Part shown: one piece after another, positions 34,657-42,282 of the stretch | How the letters are laid out: each line of letters starts with the position of its first letter | How positions within the stretch are numbered: position 1 is the stretch's first letter | Assembly (NCBI GenBank): GCA_964622465.1 | Contig: CAZUQH010000001.1 | Location: 1 to 53,829 of the forward strand | DNA: 53,829 nucleotides | Origin: CAZUQH01 sp964622465 | GTDB taxonomy: Bacteria > CG03 > CAZUQH01 | Direction: 5' to 3' | Translations under genes and position numbers: made by a program | The notes under the pieces: generated by a model | Database searches by the model: none | What the model was told of the DNA's origin: nothing | The model's input: only the letters and a program-made list of their open reading frames with translations

Positions 34657-35376
34657 ATGTATACTAAACGTGTCAAAAAATCTGTAGCAGTTGTTCTGTG
34701 CGCTGGCAAAGGAATCAGGTTAGGAAAGGAATATGACAGGGTTGCGAAAGCGATGATTCCAATACTCGGCAAACCACTGATCAAACATGTGATTGACTAT
34801 TGGTCTCCATCGGTAAGTCGATTTGTCATAGTTGTTGGCCACCATAAAAAACAGGTCATGAAATATATAAGTACCATTCCTGTAAAAGTAAATTTTGTGG
34901 AACAAAAAAATCCACATGGAATTGCTGACGCAGTAAATCGGGTAATACAGGTAGTCCCAGAAAAATTCATAGTTATACTCGGGGATTGCCTTTGCGTAGG
35001 AGAGTTCAAGTTTCCGGTGCGGATGGAGCAAGGTGTGGGTGTCTGGAAGACAGATAATAGACAGGATATAAGACAGAGTTATTCTATTAGAATTCAGGGA
35101 CACAGAATAGTCGGTGTGAAAGAAAAACCGAGGCATATTTTCAATAATTTCTGCGGTATGGGTTACTACTTCTTCACAGACAAGGTATTTTCCTACATTA
35201 AAAAAACGAAGCCATCTTCGTTGCGCGGTGAAGTGGAAATTACGGATGTCATACAAAAAATGATTGACGGCGGCGAGAAAATTTCACCTGTTCTCTTCAA
35301 GGGTGAATATATCAATATCACGCATTCTGAAGATATAGCACGTGCTGAGGAGATGCTCAGGAGGTGGGGACGCTGA
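34657..35376 (+). CDS. Sugar-phosphate nucleotidyltransferase-like protein
   Basis: A 239-residue GT-A-like nucleotidyltransferase: VVLCAGKGIRLGKEYDRVAKAMIPILGKPLI is a form of the signature loop that binds the nucleotide, followed by NPHGIADAVNRV and VILGDC. It should activate a sugar phosphate to an NDP-sugar. It lacks the C-terminal left-handed helix of GlmU and is shorter than RmlA/GalU. The activated sugar is unknown; the adjacent epimerase would act on the same NDP-sugar. Confidence 0.8.
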   Translation: MYTKRVKKSVAVVLCAGKGIRLGKEYDRVAKAMIPILGKPLIKHVIDYWSPSVSRFVIVVGHHKKQVMKYISTIPVKVNFVEQKNPHGIADAVNRVIQVVPEKFIVILGDCLCVGEFKFPVRMEQGVGVWKTDNRQDIRQSYSIRIQGHRIVGVKEKPRHIFNNFCGMGYYFFTDKVFSYIKKTKPSSLRGEVEITDVIQKMIDGGEKISPVLFKGEYINITHSEDIARAEEMLRRWGR

Positions 35377-36371
35377 AGACGATTTTTCTTACAGGTGGTA
35401 CGGGTTTTATAGGCAGCCATCTTGCGAGACGGTTGTGTGAACTGAACTATGAATTGGTTTGTCTTGTGAGAAAGACCAGCAACATTACAATCCTCAGGTC
35501 TCTACCTAATACAAGGATTGTATATGGCGACCTCCGGAATATTGACAGAATTGGAAAAGCACTAACCGGAGCAGATATCGTAATTCACGCAGGTGCAGTT
35601 TTGCATGGAGGCAGATATTCGGCAGAAGATTTTTATGAGATAAATTATAAAGCTACTGTTGACCTTGCTCGCTTAGTGCTCAAAAACAGAATCAAGAAAT
35701 TCCTGTTCATAAGCTCAATCTCAGCTGTAGGTCCCCGTAAAAATACAAGTGTTCTGGATGAAAGTGCAGAATACAAACCTGTTGATGCGTATGGCAATTC
35801 CAAAATGCTTGCAGAAAAAGTACTGCTTGAGATGTGGCACAAGCAGAATTTTCCTGTGATAATTATCCGTCCATCGTTTATCTATGGTCCTGGTGACAGG
35901 CATGGTATATTCAGATACTGCAATTTGGTAAAAATAGGATTGTTTCCATTGATTGGTGAAGACGGGCCACTTCGTAGCATTTGTTTTATTTCTGATCTGG
36001 TGGAAGGTATAATCCGGGTTCTTGAATCTGGAGAACCAGGTAAAATTTACACATTTTGTGATGATTCTCTATACACCGTGAGAAAGGTAGTAGAAACGAT
36101 GGCGAAATGGAAGAATGGCTCTTTTGTGGTTATTTCCGTACCTGCAAAAGTCCGTTATTTTTTGGAAGCCACAGCAACACTGGTGAAGACAGTATTCCCG
36201 TGTTTTCCTGTTTCCGCGGCGGCTATCAGGGAATTCTCCATTCATAATTACGTTTTTGACAATTCCCATACAAAACAAAGGCTAAACTGGAAACCCAGGG
36301 TAGGACTTAAGCAAGGGTTGAAGGAAACATGGCAGTGGTATACACAGTTATCTGGCAGGTTTCGTCTTTAG
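35373..36371 (+). CDS. NAD-dependent epimerase/dehydratase, probable CUG start
   Basis: An extended short-chain dehydrogenase acting on NDP-sugars or sterol-like substrates: TGGTGFIGSHLARRL near the N-terminus binds NAD, SSISAVG gives the catalytic Ser, and AYGNSKMLAEK carries the Tyr-x3-Lys pair. The family normally starts at (M)KTIFLTGGTG. The matching codon is CTG 35373, placed 8 bases after AGGAGG (35359-35364) and overlapping the upstream stop as CTGA, exactly like the other junctions here. The only conventional alternative is GTG 35364, which overlaps the Shine-Dalgarno itself. The 3' end overlaps the convergent gene by 24 bases. Confidence 0.87.
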   Translation: MKTIFLTGGTGFIGSHLARRLCELNYELVCLVRKTSNITILRSLPNTRIVYGDLRNIDRIGKALTGADIVIHAGAVLHGGRYSAEDFYEINYKATVDLARLVLKNRIKKFLFISSISAVGPRKNTSVLDESAEYKPVDAYGNSKMLAEKVLLEMWHKQNFPVIIIRPSFIYGPGDRHGIFRYCNLVKIGLFPLIGEDGPLRSICFISDLVEGIIRVLESGEPGKIYTFCDDSLYTVRKVVETMAKWKNGSFVVISVPAKVRYFLEATATLVKTVFPCFPVSAAAIREFSIHNYVFDNSHTKQRLNWKPRVGLKQGLKETWQWYTQLSGRFRL

Positions 36372-37322
36372 TTTGGAAAATATGGTTTGCCAACTGGCTT
36401 TGCCAAATGTGCGGCTTAACGGCCAGAGGGTGACAAGACAAATAGCGTAAGTAATGAATAGTAACATTATCTGGGCAGCGCCTACAGTTGCGGTCGGGAG
36501 GCCCAGGAGTGAATATAGGAATACGGCGCTTCCTTCGCGAAGGCCGAGACCTGCTATCGAGACAGGTATTAATGCGAACAACTGGACTATTGCGTTGATT
36601 GTTACCACGTTCCAGAAGGAAATATGAATACCGAACATTTTAAATACGACCAACGTATTGAGCCCCATAACCAGCCATACGCAAAGCACAACGAGATAAC
36701 TTGTAATTAGCGAGCGGCGATGAATGACAAAATATTCGTCAATGCTTGAGTAGAAACCAGGAAACCATCCTGCGAAGCGTTTGAAGATGAAACGGATAAA
36801 TATTCTTCCTGGCCTTGCAACAAGAAAGAACATAAACAGGATGCAGAGACCGATAAATATGAGGACTGAAGGCATTGCCTGACGCGCAGGCAAGAATAGA
36901 AGGACTCCGGAAATGCCAAGTATTGCAACCCAGAGCAAACTCCCGAGTTTATTCAACAGAGTGATTGCGAGGCCGCTACCGGTTGGTAGGCCGCGCTTAT
37001 GCCAAAAGTATACAATAGAAAACTGCCCTATGTTAGATGGCAGGAAACATCCGATTGTCCATGCGTAGAGGTAGTCTATTATGGATTCCTTGCACCGTAT
37101 ACCTGGAATTACGGGAATCAAGAGGACGTGCAGAGCGATACTATTAAGAAAGAGAATCACGAGGAAAATAACTACCAATACCGGAATGTAAAAGAGATTG
37201 CTTGCTTTAAAAGCGCTGACAAGATTAGTCCAGCCAAGCCGCCAGACAAGAAGAGCAAGTAGCGCGAGCCCTATAAAATATCTAAGTATGTTCCAGATTG
37301 CGGTTGAAGATGACGGTTTCAC
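36348..37322 (-). CDS. LPG-synthase transmembrane (UPF0104/AglD-like) family protein
   Basis: A polytopic membrane protein of about 324 residues with 7-8 hydrophobic segments and the family landmarks 'FLPSNIGQFSIVYFWHKRGLPTG' and 'LIPVSIAGLGLREGSAVFL'. Members are linked to flipping or transfer of lipid-linked sugars, glycolipids and lysyl-phosphatidylglycerol. There is no soluble C-terminal aminoacyl-transferase domain, so it is not a full MprF. GTG 37322 is chosen because a -10 box ends 7 bases before it; longer frames would overlap the promoter and the divergent gene. It is the only cluster gene on the minus strand. Confidence 0.85.
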   Translation of the reverse strand: MKPSSSTAIWNILRYFIGLALLALLVWRLGWTNLVSAFKASNLFYIPVLVVIFLVILFLNSIALHVLLIPVIPGIRCKESIIDYLYAWTIGCFLPSNIGQFSIVYFWHKRGLPTGSGLAITLLNKLGSLLWVAILGISGVLLFLPARQAMPSVLIFIGLCILFMFFLVARPGRIFIRFIFKRFAGWFPGFYSSIDEYFVIHRRSLITSYLVVLCVWLVMGLNTLVVFKMFGIHISFWNVVTINAIVQLFALIPVSIAGLGLREGSAVFLYSLLGLPTATVGAAQIMLLFITYAICLVTLWPLSRTFGKASWQTIFSKLKTKPAR

Positions 37323-37331
37323 AGGTAGAAT
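37304..37331 (+). promoter_or_regulatory. Possible promoter of the GT-C gene, overlapping the divergent promoter
   Basis: TTGAAG (37304-37309) and TAGAAT (37326-37331) are 16 bases apart on the plus strand; the ATG at 37344 is 12 bases beyond the -10 box, giving a leader of about 6 nt. The -10 box shares two bases with that of the minus-strand promoter, so the two promoters should exclude each other. Confidence 0.4.
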
Positions 37332-37358
37332 TATACCAGATAGATGAGCAAAAATAAA
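37330..37358 (-). promoter_or_regulatory. Promoter of the LPG-type gene, predicted leaderless start
   Basis: On the minus strand a consensus TATAAT (37330-37335) ends 7 bases before the GTG start at 37322. A weak TTTATT (37353-37358) lies 17 bases upstream of it. No Shine-Dalgarno is present, so the mRNA would start at or next to the GTG. Confidence 0.55.
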
Positions 37359-40087
37359 GCAAGACAAAAAGCGAAATTGCAAAAGCAAAAGGATGAAAAC
37401 ATCAATACACCATACATCTTAGGTGCGGGATGGCTGCTTTTCCTATGTATTGTCATATGGTTTATCGTGATTATGAACAATTATTTGCCACAGCATGGGC
37501 TCCTACCGGTTGGACGTATATTTTCCATATCTCCTCATACACCGCAGCAGCCAGGCGCAGTGGCCATGGTGTTGGTCGGGCATTTGCTGGCTATTTTAAG
37601 GACCTGCATTTTCTTTCTTGCAGCGTTTGGAGCAGGAAAGAGTTTAGGTTATTTACTTGGACATAGCAAATGGAGAAACGCCAGACAGATTAGTAACTTT
37701 TTTACAGGTCAGCCACTGATATCAATCGGACTCGGTTTAGGAATTATGATTATTACAGGCATACTTCTTGGGGCTACAGGCAATTTCTTATCTCTATGGC
37801 TTTGGTTGGTTGTGGGAATTTTTGGATGCTTGGGAGCCGGTTTTTTTGTTTCCGGCAGGCGAAGCGCTTCTGAAAAAAATGTAAAAGATAAGATATTCGG
37901 TTCAGGTTGGAAAACATTATTTTTACTGCTTACTGGCGGTGCTCTTCTCGTATCTCTTGTCGGGTCACTTGCACCGGAGACATTTTATGACACGCTTTTC
38001 TATCAATTGGGTATTCCACAATACTGGCTGCATCGTGGCTATGCGGGAACTGTTCCCTACGTTATGCAGTCACTTTATCCGCAGAATATGGGGATTTTAT
38101 ATGGTTACGGGCTTGCGCTTGGCAGGGAATCAGTAACTAAACTTATGAATTTTGGGTTTGGGGTNNNNNNNNNNNNNNNNNNNNNNNNNNNNNNNNNNNN
38201 NNNNNNNNNNNNNNNNNNNNNNNNNNNNNNNNNNNNNNNNNNNNNNNNNNNNNNNNNNNNNNNNGGCTTGCGCTTGGCAGGGAATCAGTAACTAAACTTA
38301 TGAATTTTGGGTTTGGGGTACTGGCCATTCTGGTGATGTTGAAAATTTGGAAAACTATTACTGCAGGAATTGGAGCCGGGAAAAGGGATGAGATTGCTTC
38401 GCCTGCGGCTCGCAATGACAATAACGCTCCTCGCAATGACACGGGTATAGTTGCTGCTGCGATATTCACAACAATCCCTATGGCGATGTACATATGGTGG
38501 CATTCCGGACATGAAATGGCGTTGGCATTCTGGGAAACGCTTGCATTGTGGTGCGTGGTGATGTGGTTCAAGAGGGATGAGATTGCTTCGCCTGCGGCTC
38601 GCAATGACAATAACGCTCCTCGCAAGGACAATAGGTCGGATAAATCCGACCGCTACAGCAAGGACAATTATGGTTTGTTGGTGCTGGCAGGAATTTTTGT
38701 TGGTCTCGCAGTTGGTGCGAAATATACAAGTTTAATGGCAGTCATTGCTCTTTTTGGCGGAATATTTGTCGTAGGAATCCTTCGCAAGAATAATTTACGC
38801 AAGGCATTACTAAATGCCAGTGTGCCGGCTGTAACTGCGCTTATAGTTGCAAGTCCATGGCTTATCCGTGCTGTTATTTCAACTGGCAATCCTGTCTTTC
38901 CGTACTTCTTTGGTACCGGTCACTACCCAACGCTAAAATCTTTTTCGTTTACTGACCCTGCACCACCACCATTCAGTATATTCAACTACATTCTCTTTCC
39001 ATGGAAACTCACGATGATTCCCGACTGGGGACAGGAAAATCAAGTCGGAATGGTTCTTTTGTTTCTCACGCCTCTTGTGTTCCTGTTGCGGAAGAAACCC
39101 CCTGTGGTGAAATTCTTGCTAACTTATTGTATAATATATACAATAGCATGGCTTGCCATAAGCCGTTTCTACTTTCGCTATTTCGTGCCATTTATACCAG
39201 CGTTAGTACTCCTGCTTTGCTACGCCGTTGCACACATAAGGTCAGCGCTTGCAAGGAATACGGCATTGGCCGGTACGGGTATTTTATGTCTGCTTTCACT
39301 CATTGAGGCAGGTGGTTTACAGAAGATGGCGCTTGACCCGCTTGGAGTAATTTCAGGCGTCCAGTCAAAGGAGGAGTATTTGAGTACCGCACGAATGACA
39401 TATCCAAATCCGTATTATCCAGCTGCAAAATGGATGAATGAAAACCTGCCAGAAAATTCCTGTGTGCTCGTATTTGGAGAACAACGCGCATATTACATTG
39501 ACCGCCCGTTTGTATTCAATTGTCTTAATGATTACACTCCGCTTATGGAATGGCTTAAAGAAAGCAAAGGTCCTGAGCAGTTTGCTGAACGGCTACACGA
39601 TGAAGGTATTACGCATTTGTTTGTGAACCTTCCGGAACTTTATCGCCTCAAAAGTATTCTTGAATGGGACAAGAATGATATAGAAAAATTTAATAAATTC
39701 TGGGATGAATATGTTGGGCTGGACTGGTCAAGTAGGACAGGACATTTGGGTGTTTATAGGATATTTTCTGAGAGTCGGCACGAAGGAGCGTACACACCAC
39801 CGAATAACCCACTGTTTTCTGTGGAATTGAAGTGGCGCATTGATGAAGCGCTTGATTTATACAATAAAGGAACGTACGCTGATGCTGTTGCTTCACTCGA
39901 AAGAGTGTGCTTGATAGACAAAAAAAATGCCGATGCATGGCACTTACTGGCAATATGTTATGAGAAAACAGGCAGGCATAACGATGCTATACAGGCAATC
40001 GAAAAGGCTTATCGTATTGCTCCAGAAAATGAGCAGATTCAGTATAACAGAAAACAGATAATCAGTAGAAATAAATGGTTACAGTAA
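37344..40087 (+). CDS. GT-C type membrane glycosyltransferase with C-terminal TPRs; false gap and in-frame repeats
   Basis: Collapsing the 55-base duplicate around the N run gives one frame of about 862 residues (267 before the shared Met at 38145/38300 plus 595 after). A basic cytoplasmic N-terminus is followed by many membrane helices. The loop 'APETFYDTLFYQLGIPQYWLHRG' has an acidic residue where GT-C (ArnT/PMT/oligosaccharyltransferase-like) enzymes keep their catalytic Asp/Glu. The C-terminal 80 residues hold about two TPRs (ALDLYNKGTYADAVASLERV; HLLAICYEKTGRHNDAIQAI). It would use a polyprenyl-phosphate sugar on the periplasmic side. Two hydrophilic repeat-encoded inserts sit between membrane helices. 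Confidence 0.83.
38165..38264. other. Assembly gap (100 N) with identical 55-base flanks
   Basis: 38110-38164 and 38265-38319 are the same 55 bases. The ATG at 38145 in the left copy is in frame with 37344, and its twin at 38300 is in frame with the downstream part, so collapsing the duplicate gives one uninterrupted gene. The repeats at 38384 and 38573 probably caused the break. Confidence 0.92.
38384..38441 (+). repeat. Family B repeat, in-frame copy 1 in the GT-C gene
   Basis: 58 bases beginning AGGGATGAGATTGCTTCG, containing CTGCGGCTCGCAATGAC and ending CTCGCAATGACA. It encodes RDEIASPAARNDNNAPRND in frame with the membrane protein. It matches copy 2 over the same 58 bases with one mismatch (T/G near the end). 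The same family is in trpC and before trpC. Confidence 0.88.
38573..38630 (+). repeat. Family B repeat, in-frame copy 2 in the GT-C gene
   Basis: Second 58-base copy, 189 bases (63 codons) after the first and read in the same frame as RDEIASPAARNDNNAPRKD. Two predicted membrane helices lie between the copies, so both inserts should face the same side of the membrane; their charge suggests the cytoplasm. Confidence 0.88.
38622..38668 (-). repeat. GTAG REP with GGTCGGAT hairpin, nested at the end of family B copy 2
   Basis: The hairpin GGTCGGAT-AA-ATCCGACC (38634-38651) is followed by GCTAC, i.e. it is GTAG-headed on the minus strand. It is bounded by two copies of GCAAGGACAAT (38622-38632 and 38658-38668) 36 bases apart, so the insertion keeps the frame and adds 12 residues (within NRSDKSDRYSKD). 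The left repeat overlaps the end of the family B copy, which makes the REP the later arrival. Confidence 0.8.
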
Positions 40088-40947
40088 ACGATAAAAATAA
40101 TAATTCACCAGGAAACCGTGCTATAAGCGCTGGAATGTTCGGGTTATGGGTTAAGTGCCCGCGTTGTGAACACATAATGTTATCCCATGTATTGAGAGAC
40201 AATTTAAAGGTATGCACACGTTGCGGTTTTTACATCAATATGAATGCGCGAGAAAGGATTCATATGTTGTGCGAACCACGTTCCTGGCGGGAAATAAACC
40301 GGAAACTGGCGACATCAGACCCACTCAATTTTTGTGATGGGCAGTACAAAGAAAAAATCGTACGTGACCAGAAAAAGACGCATCTTACCGAAGCGGTATT
40401 AACAGGACTTTGCCGTATCGGCAAACATCGTGTTGGTCTGGGAGTATTTGATTTCGATTTCCTTGGCGGTAGCATGGGTTCGGTAGTTGGTGAGAAAATT
40501 GCCTGCCTCGCAGAAAGAGTTATAAAAGAAAAAATCCCACTGGTCTTAATTTCTGCTTCTGGTGGCGCAAGAATGCAAGAGAGTATGTTTTCTTTAATGC
40601 AGATGGCAAAGACCAGTGCAGCAATTGGTAAGGTAGCACAGGCGCGTTTGCCTTATATTTCAGTACTCAGTCATCCGACAACCGGCGGCGTTACAGCAAG
40701 TTTCGCAATGCTCGGCGACATTATAATTGCGGAGCCGGAAGCACTGATTGGTTTTGCAGGTCCGCGCGTGATAGAGCAGACGATAAAACAGAAATTACCC
40801 GATAAATTTCAGACGTCGGAATTCTTGCTTGAGCACGGTTTTGTTGACATAATCGTGCCGCGGAAAGAATTGAAGAACTGCATAATTCAGATACTAAATT
40901 TGCTTACACTGCCACCAGGTACCAAAACCCCCAAGAAGGGGCGATGA
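40075..40947 (+). CDS. accD: Acetyl-CoA carboxylase carboxyltransferase subunit beta
   Basis: Partner of AccA in malonyl-CoA synthesis. The 290 residues start with the four-Cys zinc ribbon CPRCEHIM...VCTRCGFYIN (about 30-55), followed by the crotonase-like core FDFDFLGGSMGSVVGEKI, SASGGARMQESMFSLMQM and HPTTGGVTASFAMLGD. The ATG lies in the last 13 bases of the GT-C gene. It is 38.6 kb from accA but next to folC, the order seen in E. coli. Confidence 0.97.
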   Translation: MVTVNDKNNNSPGNRAISAGMFGLWVKCPRCEHIMLSHVLRDNLKVCTRCGFYINMNARERIHMLCEPRSWREINRKLATSDPLNFCDGQYKEKIVRDQKKTHLTEAVLTGLCRIGKHRVGLGVFDFDFLGGSMGSVVGEKIACLAERVIKEKIPLVLISASGGARMQESMFSLMQMAKTSAAIGKVAQARLPYISVLSHPTTGGVTASFAMLGDIIIAEPEALIGFAGPRVIEQTIKQKLPDKFQTSEFLLEHGFVDIIVPRKELKNCIIQILNLLTLPPGTKTPKKGR

Positions 40948-42209
40948 CATACCAGCAGACGCTCACCCGGCATCTTGAGTCCAGGGGCGAGTTTAATATC
41001 AAACCGGGATTAGGACCGGCGCGTCGTCTCTGGAAGATTCTCGGTTTTCCCGCCAGCGGCCTGAACTTTATCCATATAGCAGGAACTAACGGCAAGGGGT
41101 CGGTAGCCGCTATGCTCACCTCTGTGCTTATGCGTGCAGGATATAAAGTTGGCACCTATACGTCACCTCATCTTGTTGATGTGCGCGAACGGATTATGCT
41201 CAATGGTAAACCTATTTCTAAAAAGGAAACACAGGATGGATTATCACGTCTTACTGATGTCGAATCGCAGGCATGTAACAGGCGCCTGACATATTTTGAA
41301 ACGCTGACGCTTCTTTCACTCATGTACTTTAATAGAAAAAAACCTGAGTTCGTGGTATGGGAAACAGGACTGGGTGGCAGGTGGGATACTACCAATATTA
41401 TTCCCAGGCCGGTAATAACGATTATCACCAACATCGCACTTGACCATACCAGGATTCTTGGACGCACACTTATCGGAATAGCGGGAGAAAAAGCAGGAAT
41501 AATAAAACGCGGCGTGCCGGTGATAACCGGCGAAACAAGGCCAGGGCCACTGAACGTTATTGCTTCAGTTGCGCGTCGCCGTAATGCCGGATTATATAAG
41601 GCAAGCGATTGCCCTGATTGCTCTATTATGTATTATCCAAAGGTGTTACCGGGTGCGCACCAGGAGAAAAATGCCGGAATCGTACAGACAGCGGTAAACG
41701 TCCTGCGCAGTTCCGGATTTCGTATTCCTGAACGGTATCTAAAGGAAGGGATTGAAAAAGCACGAATAACAGGCCGTTGCCAGTTGATAGAAAAGACGAT
41801 ATCCGCAGATAACGACAAAAGGATAAGGATAGTCCTTGATGTTGCACATAACCCGGCGGGAATCAGGGCTCTCAGAGGGCTTTTACAGTCAGGTAAATTT
41901 TTGTATAATAAGCTACTTGTGGTGATTGGCATGATGAAGGATAAGGACCACAAGAAAATCGCATCCGTAATCGGAGAAATTGCAGACCACAGTTATATTA
42001 CCAGGTCGCATGTTAGCCGTGCAAAAGACCCCATGGTGATCGCTAAGGTTTGGCCGAATCACCGGTGGACAATTGTTAATAACGTTCAGGAAGCAATCAG
42101 GAAAGCACTTATTGAAGCAGAACCCCAGGACATTGTCTGTATAACTGGTTCGCATTACGTCGTTGGAGAGGCAATCCCGGAGCTTGGTGTTAAGGTGCGT
42201 CTTGATTAA
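40944..42209 (+). CDS. folC: Folylpolyglutamate synthase / dihydrofolate synthase
   Basis: Adds glutamate to dihydropteroate and folates. The 421 residues of this Mur-ligase-like enzyme show the ATP P-loop HIAGTNGKGSVAAML, TSPHLVDVRERI, WETGLGGRWDTTNI, ITNIALDHTRILG with AGEKAGIIK, and the C-terminal VLDVAHNPAGIRAL. The start overlaps accD (ATGA). Together with the 5-FCL domain at 6482 it is the second folate gene in the window. Confidence 0.95.
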   Translation: MTYQQTLTRHLESRGEFNIKPGLGPARRLWKILGFPASGLNFIHIAGTNGKGSVAAMLTSVLMRAGYKVGTYTSPHLVDVRERIMLNGKPISKKETQDGLSRLTDVESQACNRRLTYFETLTLLSLMYFNRKKPEFVVWETGLGGRWDTTNIIPRPVITIITNIALDHTRILGRTLIGIAGEKAGIIKRGVPVITGETRPGPLNVIASVARRRNAGLYKASDCPDCSIMYYPKVLPGAHQEKNAGIVQTAVNVLRSSGFRIPERYLKEGIEKARITGRCQLIEKTISADNDKRIRIVLDVAHNPAGIRALRGLLQSGKFLYNKLLVVIGMMKDKDHKKIASVIGEIADHSYITRSHVSRAKDPMVIAKVWPNHRWTIVNNVQEAIRKALIEAEPQDIVCITGSHYVVGEAIPELGVKVRLD

Positions 42210-42232
42210 CCGTGATTTTACCACAATACCTG

Positions 42233-42255
42233 CGCGGGCTAAAGCCTGCGGCTAC
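42233..42255 (-). repeat. GTAG REP, GCAGGCTTTAGCC core, between folC and the beta-helix gene
   Basis: On the minus strand it reads GTAGCCGCAGGCTTTAGCCCGCG, the same core family as at 9843 and 9922. It is flanked by imperfect direct repeats of 21 bases (42201-42221 and 42272-42292, 18 of 21 identical, starting CTTG and ending TTTAC). The left repeat contains the folC stop codon and the right one the GTG start of the next gene. Confidence 0.7.
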
Positions 42256-42282
42256 CGGTATCATAGCATATCTTGGTTAACC

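Noticed and set aside
36348..37388. Longer start (37388) for the LPG-type gene
   Set aside because: The extension would cover its own -10 box and the start of the divergent gene, and adds residues unlike the family.
37344..38291. Two separate membrane proteins at 37344 and 38300
   Set aside because: The duplicate flank places both halves in the same frame and the second lacks a ribosome binding site; one protein is the simpler reading.
9843..42255. CRISPR array or leader from repeated palindromes
   Set aside because: Copies are not evenly spaced, have no spacers of constant length, and no cas genes are near; GTAG-hairpin architecture fits REP elements.
42163..42282. Upstream extension of the beta-helix lipoprotein
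   Set aside because: It overlaps the end of folC and translates the REP hairpin; the signal peptide begins at GTG 42283.
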